Shown here in pieces: positions 48,861 through 57,800 of a stretch of DNA of 64,000 nucleotides. Both the position numbers and the translations under genes were made by a program. The notes below the pieces were generated by a model. That model worked only from the letters and a program-made list of their open reading frames with translations. It was not told the DNA's origin and made no database searches. Positions within the stretch are counted from its first letter, which is position 1. Every line of letters starts with the position of its first letter. The DNA comes from Nereocystis luetkeana (taxonomy: Eukaryota > Sar > Phaeophyceae > Laminariales > Laminariaceae), in assembly GCA_031213475.1 (NCBI GenBank), contig JARUPZ010000012.1, positions 6,608,878 through 6,672,877 of the forward strand. Direction: 5' to 3'.

Positions 48861-51800
48861 TGTATATAGGGTATATATATAATTATACGCGCCGCTACTT
48901 TTTGTTTTCTCTGTAGCGCCTGCGCAACCGACTACGCTCTGGGTGAGCGCTTTTTTTTTTTGTCGCCGCCGTGTGAGTCCGGCTGCCTTTGTTATCTAGC
49001 GTCGAGAACGCAAAAACGGGCCAAGCTCTTCCCTCTCCTCACTTTCCTGTTCGTTCGTTCGTTCGTTCGGTTTTCGTTCGGTTTTTCATCACGCGCTCTC
49101 CGCTTGGTGCGCTCATCCGCCGATACGAACGGTGCGTTGTTGTTCTTGCTCGCCCGGCGCGACAACCCAGAGTTTTGCTGCTGCTGCTGCTGTCGGTTGC
49201 TTTGATTTGTCGTCGTATCGGTTGTCGTTGGCAGGTTTGCTTCGAGGATAAGAACGCCCTGGGGCGGAACACCCTGGTCGGCTTGGACATGCGCCGCACA
49301 ATGGCTTCGCCCTTCACCAGCTTCAGGTCAATACAGTAGCGTAACTCAGTGCCCTTAACCCCTTTAGAACTCCAGTCCCGTTTTGGGGACAAGCCACTCG
49401 AATTCCAAGTGATTTGCCCCCAATTGTCCCCAAAGCGAGACTGCAGCCCTAAAAGGGTTAAGGAGCCTATAGGGGGAGCCGCGTATTGTTTCTGAGGCTC
49501 CTCACTTGATTATAGTACACTTCGAAGTAGGAGATCAAGCGAATATTTTCCGTGTGATATACGGAAAAAGAGCCCCCCCCCCAAGTGTTGGAGGTGTCTC
49601 TCCTTGTTCGTGGAGCAAGTCTCAAGGAACTAAAAGTACGTATATAGTATGTGTAGTCGATTCACTGCCTCAACTATCCGCCGGAGGGGAAAAGTTCGAG
49701 TGTTGTCATTCGCGCACAAGACTGCAGGAAGAAAGTTAGGTTTTGTAGGAATGGTGTTACCTGTCGAAGGGGAGGAGGCGTGGTCAATGGTCAAATGAAT
49801 TCAGGCAAACATGTAAATGAGCACCCCACACACACCCACACCGAAAATTAACTCAACTCGTTGAAGCTGTCATCCATGTGCAAGTCCGCCTCACAAGCGG
49901 TTCTTGTTAATAGTACGTTAGTAGGATGCAGCTCACCCTTCTTCATGGGACTCGCCAGACACCTCACGTTTCGCTTCGCGCTTGGTGCAAGCAACGTCTG
50001 CCTGGTCGGTGAAAACCCGACGTACTCCGTCCCGGCATAGTAGGGATATGTGCGAGGGTCTACGGTCATGTATACGACTACGGCCATGCATGATATCGAG
50101 TACCCCCCCCCCCTCCTCCCCAAAGAAAATGCCACCTTGCACGCCGCTTGACAAAACCCCTTGCGTGGTCGCTTGCGCCCCACTTCAGCGTTCGGCTCGG
50201 CAACAACCGTTTCGGCCAGCCGGGCGCTTGGCAGGTGTCCTTCTTCAGAGACACCATCGCCCCCCACAGCGGCTTCGGGGGGGGTGGCGGCGGCTACGCG
50301 AATAACGCCATCGGCACGGCGTCGTCCGCCCCCGTCTTTTCCACGGCCGCCCCGGCGGGCACTCCGAGGTGCGCGCGTGCGTGCGTGCGTGCTTGTTGTT
50401 GATGTTGTTTTCTTCACACGAAACCTTTTTTTGTCCTATTGCGGGGGACCATTAAATAGAACCTACGGTACATCCAAAAGCCTATATATATCGCTATTTT
50501 TACTAAGAACATTTGGTCCTGTTTACTATGGTCCCCCGTAATGCCAAACGACACCGGTACGGTAGCACGAAGTGTCCGTCCTGATTCTTCATGTTACATA
50601 GAGTGATGAAATACCTGGTACAAACTGTATGGTATCAGGCTGTAATGCAAGCCAAGGGAAAAGCTGCAGCCTTCGATTTGTGTACATTGCCACACGAGCC
50701 GTATACGTACATGCCGAAACCTCCAGGTGGTTTCCACACAGATAAGGAGGCGGGACATGCACGCCCCGCGGTCTGGAGAGAACAGGGCGAAAAGCCGACC
50801 AGTCGCCGCGCGCAAGTGAAATCTGCGCGCAGACTGTACATATCCGCGCACCAGTGTAAGCTGCGCAGTGTCTTTTAAAAAGGTGCACAAAAAGGCAGGC
50901 AGGAAGCGAACGATCTCAACGTTCGATTTTTTTTCCAGGAATTCGACCCCTCACCCCACCCCCATCCCTGCAGCCGACCATGTGTGCGGGGAGGAGAGCC
51001 TTAACTCCGCACAAGGGAGATGATCGTATCACGTACTGTATGTAGTGTGTACTGTAAGGTACCTGGTATATGGTAAGGCACCCACGAGGCAGCTACATAG
51101 TATACCCATTGCTCTCTGTGGAAGTGGCCACACCAGAAACACAAATAATTTCATTCAATTGTCATCCGTTGCAAATCCGCCCCACAAGCGGTTTTTAGGG
51201 TCACTATCATCGGAGAGCTTTTTTTTTCCTCATAATTTCGAAAAAAAAATCGCGCGCCATTTTTCAATCCTCCATATTTTCCTGTTTTTTTTTTCCAAAT
51301 ATATGAAAATGAACGAACTTGTTTTTTTCGCTTCTGCATAATTCCACGAATAGTGACAGAACGCCTCCGTATATTGATGCATATCTCCACTTATTTCCCA
51401 ACTTTGGAAATTATGGAAAAAACGCTCTTCGATAAGAATGAGCCTTAGTAGGAAGCAGCTCACCCTTCATGCAACGCGCCCCAGCACCTCACGTTCCGCT
51501 TCGCGCTTGGCTCAACCAATTTATGTCTGGTCGATGAACACCCGACGTGCTCCGTCCCGGCATTGTAGGGATGCGAGGGTCTATGGCCATCCGACTACGG
51601 CCATGCATGAGATCGAGTACACCCCCCCCCCCCCCCGCGCAACAAATTCATCCACCTCGCTCTGCCCTGGACTAACGTACGTACGTCGCTCGATCGCGTC
51701 AACGCTTCCTGCCTTGCCACCTGTTTTGCACGCTCTGTGCGTGCCACCCTGGATTTGTCACCCGTCTGACGCCTCAGGGACCTCGGAATATTGGCTCGCT

Positions 51801-54800
51801 CGATCAAGAGCGCTCACCAAGGGAGCGTAGAGGCTAGAAACGCCAACTCCACGAGAGAGGCGGTGTCCAGCGGAGGCGGGAGGGGGGGACGGGGGGGAAA
51901 GGGAGGGGTGGCGGCAGACGCGGGCATGTCTCGCTGTCACGGCGTGATGCTGTCCACCTCTTGGCCTTTCTCTTTCGTGGGAATGACCCTGGGCGCCGGG
52001 TATCAGCAGGTGACCGCTTTGGGACGGAGGCGTGTTGTTCAACTTGAACTCTAAGTTGATGATTGAAATGGGGGCGGGGGGGGGGGGTTATTTTGGAGGG
52101 GTAAACGAGAACGGCAGCTTGCCTTGTGTTGACTGACGTGTTCGATTTTTTTTTCCGATCATTTTATTTTCGATTTTTTTTTTCTTTGCATTTTTGCGGG
52201 CGGGCATTTGGGTGTGTGGTGAGACAGACGGTGCCTTGATTGGGAAGCACGCTGGTGGCGGTTGGTATACCGCTGGCTGCTGTTCATACACAGCTATATA
52301 TTGCTGGCACAGCAGCTGTGTCGTGGCTGCGGTTGCTCCGCTGGCCACTGCTGATACACAGCTATCTATATATTTGCTGGCATGGCTGTGCCATAATTGC
52401 GGTTGATGTACAGATTGTCGCCCTCGATACACAGCTATTGCTGATAACACGGCTGTGTCGTGTTTTTTTTTTTTTCTTCTCGGGGTGGGGGTACCGTGTG
52501 TCCGCCTTTGAGGTCGTGTCTGCCTTTGAGGGAAAAAAAGGCTAAACAAGGCTCAGAGACTGCGCCATACGTACGCTCAGCTGTTTTTTCGGCTGCCTCG
52601 TCGGCTCACATTGCAGGGGGCTACATGAAAGGGACGCCGTCGTGGGTGGGGTCCGCGCCTCGGAACATGTTACGACCTCCTGTCTATAGATCATGATCTA
52701 TCTATCTATCTATCTATCTATCTATATATCTACTGCAGGGGATCTAGTTCTTCCCCTGCCGTTGTGAGAGGTTGTGCAGGATCTACGTACGGTACAGATC
52801 CCAACCTTGGAAGCATGTGCTGTAGATTATGCGGATTGTACGGGTCCCACCCGGCAGCATGAGCTAGATCATACAGATCATACATATCATACATGATCTA
52901 TCGGGAGTAGATATGTCTGCCTTGAAAGATCTAGATCATGATCTGTAGATGATCTGTACGAGGGGTGGTGGGTGCCCCAAGGCGGGGGTTCAGTCCCGAG
53001 ATTCAAGGCTGGGGCTAGGGCTAGGGCTCGACTCCTGTGTGTTCTAGAGCGAGCAGCACAGAGTACAAATCTCCCCCGCCCGATCCCTACCTGCCTACCG
53101 ATCTGCGCACGAGCCTGTGAACGCCGCTCCTTACGGCAGCAGCAGCAGCAACAACAACAGCAGCAGGGTGCACGACCCCCCCCCCCCCCCGCAAAGCCTC
53201 CCTACCTGCCCGCGCACGGACTTGTAACCGCCGCCCCCTGCTGCTGCTGCTGCTGCTGCTGTCGACCAGGTCTTGTCACCGCCGACCAACCCCCTCGGGC
53301 AGGAGGGCTCTCACGCGCCAGCTCACCCTGCCGTCACCGCCGCCGCCGCCGCCATTGGGAGCAATGGTGGCGGCGGCGGTGGTAAAGGCAGCGCTCGTGG
53401 TGGCGGCAGCCGTACACTGGATGTGCTTACGCTATCCGGCGGTCTCTCGAAGAATTGGCGCCTTCCTGGCGTGCTGCAACGGCTGGGTCGGGTTGGGCGT
53501 CGACGAGGGGGGCCAGGGGGGGGCGGGGGCGGGGCGGCACAGTCAGAGGGGGGTTATTCAGGAGGCGGCGGCGATGGGGGGGGGGCGGTGGGGGGCGAGA
53601 CGGGCGGGTCTGTCTCGACGTTTTTAGATTTGAAGACTGGGTGCCTGCTGGAGGGGGGCGTATCGCCACGGCCGTTCACGCAGGAGGTAAGCACGAGGGG
53701 AGGGAGGAGAGTGCTGAGTTTTTTTTGTCAATTAAGCTTTTGTGCTGCAAGCGTTTTTGTTTCTTTGTTTGTTTTCGTTCGGCTTGGGGTGCAGTTTGTT
53801 TTTCTTTTGGGTTGACTCCGTCGGCTAGTTTTGTACGTTGATTTTCCCGTTGGTGTTGTGCATCGAGTCGCGCGTTGATTTGTGCCTTGTTGGTTTTTAT
53901 GCGTTGGTTTGTCCGTTAATTAATCCGATGATTTTGCGCGTTGAATTGTTCGTTGATTGGTGTGTTAAGGTCCTTTCCACATACTAGGTACCAGTGTTTT
54001 GGTCGGGTGTTTACGCGCGATACCATGCTACTCGTCCTGTTGGCAGCAAATCCCATGCTTTTACCTCTCTCTCTCGCTGACACAGCCCCCAAGAACTGCC
54101 GCGCGTACCGCCGATTTGCTATTTTCTCTCTCTTTTTTTTTTTTTTAATATGTTGCATGCGTTGGTTTTGTTTTTCCTCGCTTGGCGTTATAGATGGCCA
54201 CGCTGATACACCACGTGCCTGTGGGACCCTCCGGAAGGGCTGACTTCTGGAACATCACCCTAAATGTTAGGCAGCAGGTGAGGAACAGGCGTTCTTGGCG
54301 GGAGGGGAGGGGAGGGGAGGGGAGGGAGGGGGGGGGGGAGTACCTTCGAGGGCGGCCGACGATTTTTGCACCTTTTCCCCCACCACCTTGAAAACTCGTG
54401 CGAACACGCGGTGCCCTGCCGGGAGAGGGCTAGGGAGCGATACCACCAGTTCCAGTTCCAGTTCCAGTTTTTTTGTTTTTTGTTTTTCCTTTTTCGTTTG
54501 TCCCGGGGCCGCGATGCACCGTCTGTAACTTTTTTGTTGTTGTTGCACGGGGCCTATTAACCCTCACCGGTACGCTGCTGCAATATTACGGGGGGCCATA
54601 GTTAATAGGACCTACGGTACACACAAAAAACTATATATTTCGCTATTTTTGCTAACAATATTTGGTCCTATTAACTATGGTCCCCCCGTATTAGTAGTCA
54701 ATGGTTTATCTCTCACACAATTCCGAGTGTTTCACCACCCTCCTCGCTCGCTACCCCCCCCACCCCCACCCCCCCGGGCCGAAGTTGTCGGTGAAAATCC

Positions 54801-57800
54801 GACGTGCTCCGTCCCGGCATGGTATTCAATAGGGATGCGAGGGTCTACGGTCATACGACAACGGCCATGCTTGACATGAAACACCCCCCCCCCTCCCCGT
54901 TTCTAGATGTATAGAAAGCCTACGACGCAGTATGGAGGAATAGATTATGGAAAAAACCGTGGGAAATAGGTATCAGAGGAAAGATGTGGAGAACGATTAA
55001 AAATATGACGGAATGTGCGAGAAGTGCTGTGATGCTGGACGGAGAAATGTATAAATATGTTGATATTTTACAAGGAGTTGCACAGGGATGTACGTTGTCA
55101 CCCAACCTATTCAAGATATATATATATATGTATATATATAAATATTATACGAAGTATATATATTGTATATTAACGACCTGATAGTAGCAGTTGAAGCAGC
55201 AAGACAGGGAGTCTCGGAGGGAGAAGAGTTGGTGTCGGGATTGGAGTTTGCGGATGCCTTCGTGAGGATATCAGACACACCCGAACGACTGCAGAAACAA
55301 ATAGAGAAGGCTCTAGAATACACTAGGGGATGAAGGGTTACGGCGAACGTCAAGAAATGCGCAGTAGTTGTTTGTAACGAAGATAAAGGTGAACCCGAGA
55401 AATTTCAGTTGGAAATGGGGAGAAGATGAATTGCCGATCGTAGACCAGTATTACGTACCTTTTGGCGTGGAGATATCGAAAGACTGCTCTTGGGATACAC
55501 ATATAGCAGAGGTAGCAAGAAAGGGTAAAGCACACGTAGGCAAGATGGATGCGATCTCAACAGACTCGCACCTTGACACCAGGATTAAGAGATGTATCCT
55601 GATGAATGTGATCGTACCAAAGCTAGAATACGCAGGAGAAGTGTGGGAAGGAAACGCGAAACTCGAAAACAGTTGGAAGCCGTACAGATGACAGCAACTA
55701 AAATAATCCCCAAGATGCTCAAGTACGACTAGTAATACAGTATTAAGAGCAGAAATGGGAATGCACCAACTCAAGACAAATATAGGTATGATAAAGTTGA
55801 AGTGGTATAACGTACCAGGTAAGGAACATGCCAAAAAGAGGTTACCGGCCATAGTTGATAAGAGCTGTATGGGAGAAAGTAACGAAAGGGCGAGCTGGAA
55901 TAAGGTGGGATAGCGTACTTGAGAATTTTTGGAAGGATATAGGGGGAAACCAAGAAGAGGTGATGCCCGCCGGGAAGTTTGGGAAGTACAAGGCAGAAGT
56001 AGAAGAAAGGACAGAAAGAAGGGAAAGGCTAGCGCTAAGAAGCATGTGGAATTGGAAACAAACACTTAAAGATATACGGGGGAATGAGGAAAGGAATAGG
56101 AATGAAAACGTAATTACACGGCCCAATGGACTTCGCGTAACACGCTGAAACTGAGCTTTCGTGTAGGTGACCTGGACCTGCCAGAAAGAAGAAAGACGCA
56201 TACCAGTAGCCGGTAGGAGGAGGAAATAGATGCACAGATGTGCCCGTGTGGCAAAGCAATAGAGAGTAGAACGCACATGGTAGGAGAACGTGAAAATGTT
56301 TCGAGGAGGAACGGGGAGGTGTTAGAAGAGGAGATGAGGGAAACAGACGAATGTGACATGGAGGAGTCTGGTACACTATTAATAGATAGCAGCGAGAAAA
56401 CGATCCCTATGTTAGGAGATAGATGGTGGCCACAGGCGGCCAAACAGAAGGGGGATAGGATAAGCATTTTTTTTTTGGTGTAATATATGGAAACAGCGTA
56501 ATGAGCGCCCAATTGTTGGAGGGATGCGTGGTCAATGGTCAAACGACTAAGGCAAGCAACAAATGAGTACGCCCCTCCCCCCCCCCCCCCCCCCCGGCTG
56601 CGCATTCTACCTGCCCCCTCCCTCTGCGGCTGGTGGCTTACGTTTTACTTCGGACACCTGTGCGGAAGGCCCAACACTGCTCGGATGGTACACCGCTGCA
56701 TCAAGTGCCGCCGTTTGGTGGGCAGCGGACGGTAAGCGCTCCGCGTATAGCTTGCACGTGTCGGACAGATCATATCAGATCAGTGTGCAGATCATATAGT
56801 AGATAACTGTGCAGATCACACAGATCATGTCAGATCACTGCGCAGATAGCACAGATCATATCACATCATATCAGTGTGCAGATCGCACAGATCAGATCAG
56901 ATTACTGTACAGATCATGTGATGTCAGTGTGCAATTTCCACACAGATCGTATCGGATCACTGTACATATCATACTAGATCACTGTGCAGATCATACAGAT
57001 CATGTCAGATCACTGCGCAGATATACGCACATCATATACCAACATATCAGTGTGCAGATCGCACAGATAGTATCATATCACTGTACAGATAATATCGGTT
57101 CACTGTTGAGATAGATCATACAGATCGTATCAGATCACTGTGCAGATGGATCATACAGACCATTTTCACGAATCTTGCTCGTCATCTGTAACAAATTTCC
57201 ACCGGCTTGATACACGATTCGGTGTTCATACATGCAGCATTTGAGGAACTGCACGTGATATATCTGCATGATCTATCTGCATGATCTATCTGCATGATCT
57301 ATCTATCTACCACTCTGCCCCGAAGTACGAGGACCGTTTGTATCAACTATCGCATGTATCCAAACGAAAAGTCTGGAGAAAACCTTTTACAAGGAAACTC
57401 TCGGAAAACTCTGGGGAGCATCCCGAGGAGTCTACCAGTTGTGCATGACTGTCCCGCGGAGTTTTACGCGCGTTTTACGACCAACAAAGTCAATTCCTAG
57501 AGCCCAAAAATATTTTCCATACTCGTAATAATAGTTGGTCAGTCGTAATGAGCGGGGGGGTGCACTCGATGGGAGAGGTGTACTCGATCTCATGCATGGC
57601 CGTAGTCGTATGGCCATAGACCCTCGCATCCCTACAATGCCGGGACGGAGCATGTCGGGTTTTCACCGACCAGGCAGACATTGCTTGCACCAAGCGCGAA
57701 GCGCCGTGAGGTGTCCGGCGAATCGCATGAGGGGTGAGCTGCATCCTACTAAGAACCGCTTGTGAGGCGGACCTGCACATGGATGACAGCCACAATGTGT

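Larger units (their letters stand above)
54903..56598 (+). mobile_element. LINE family L copy L8 with RT domain remnant and poly(C) tail
   Basis: The longest copy. The 5' part encodes RT motifs: KAYDAVWRNRLW, then ILQGVAQGCTLSPNLF, then FADA where an active RT has (F/Y)ADD. These are broken by stops, frameshifts and a TA-rich insertion at 55117-55165. The 3' part is collinear with L3, including the zinc-knuckle region, and ends AACAAATGAGTACG plus about 28 C/T. It contains a TACCAGGTA scar (55813-55821) and a TATTAATA scar (56377-56384). The tail is 70 bp upstream of the acceptor of Omp85 exon 15. Confidence 0.9.

Noticed and set aside
55451..56276. Minus-strand ORFs of 204 and 144 codons
   Set aside because: Antisense shadow of LINE L8, same composition as the shadow at 13.6-14.4 kb.
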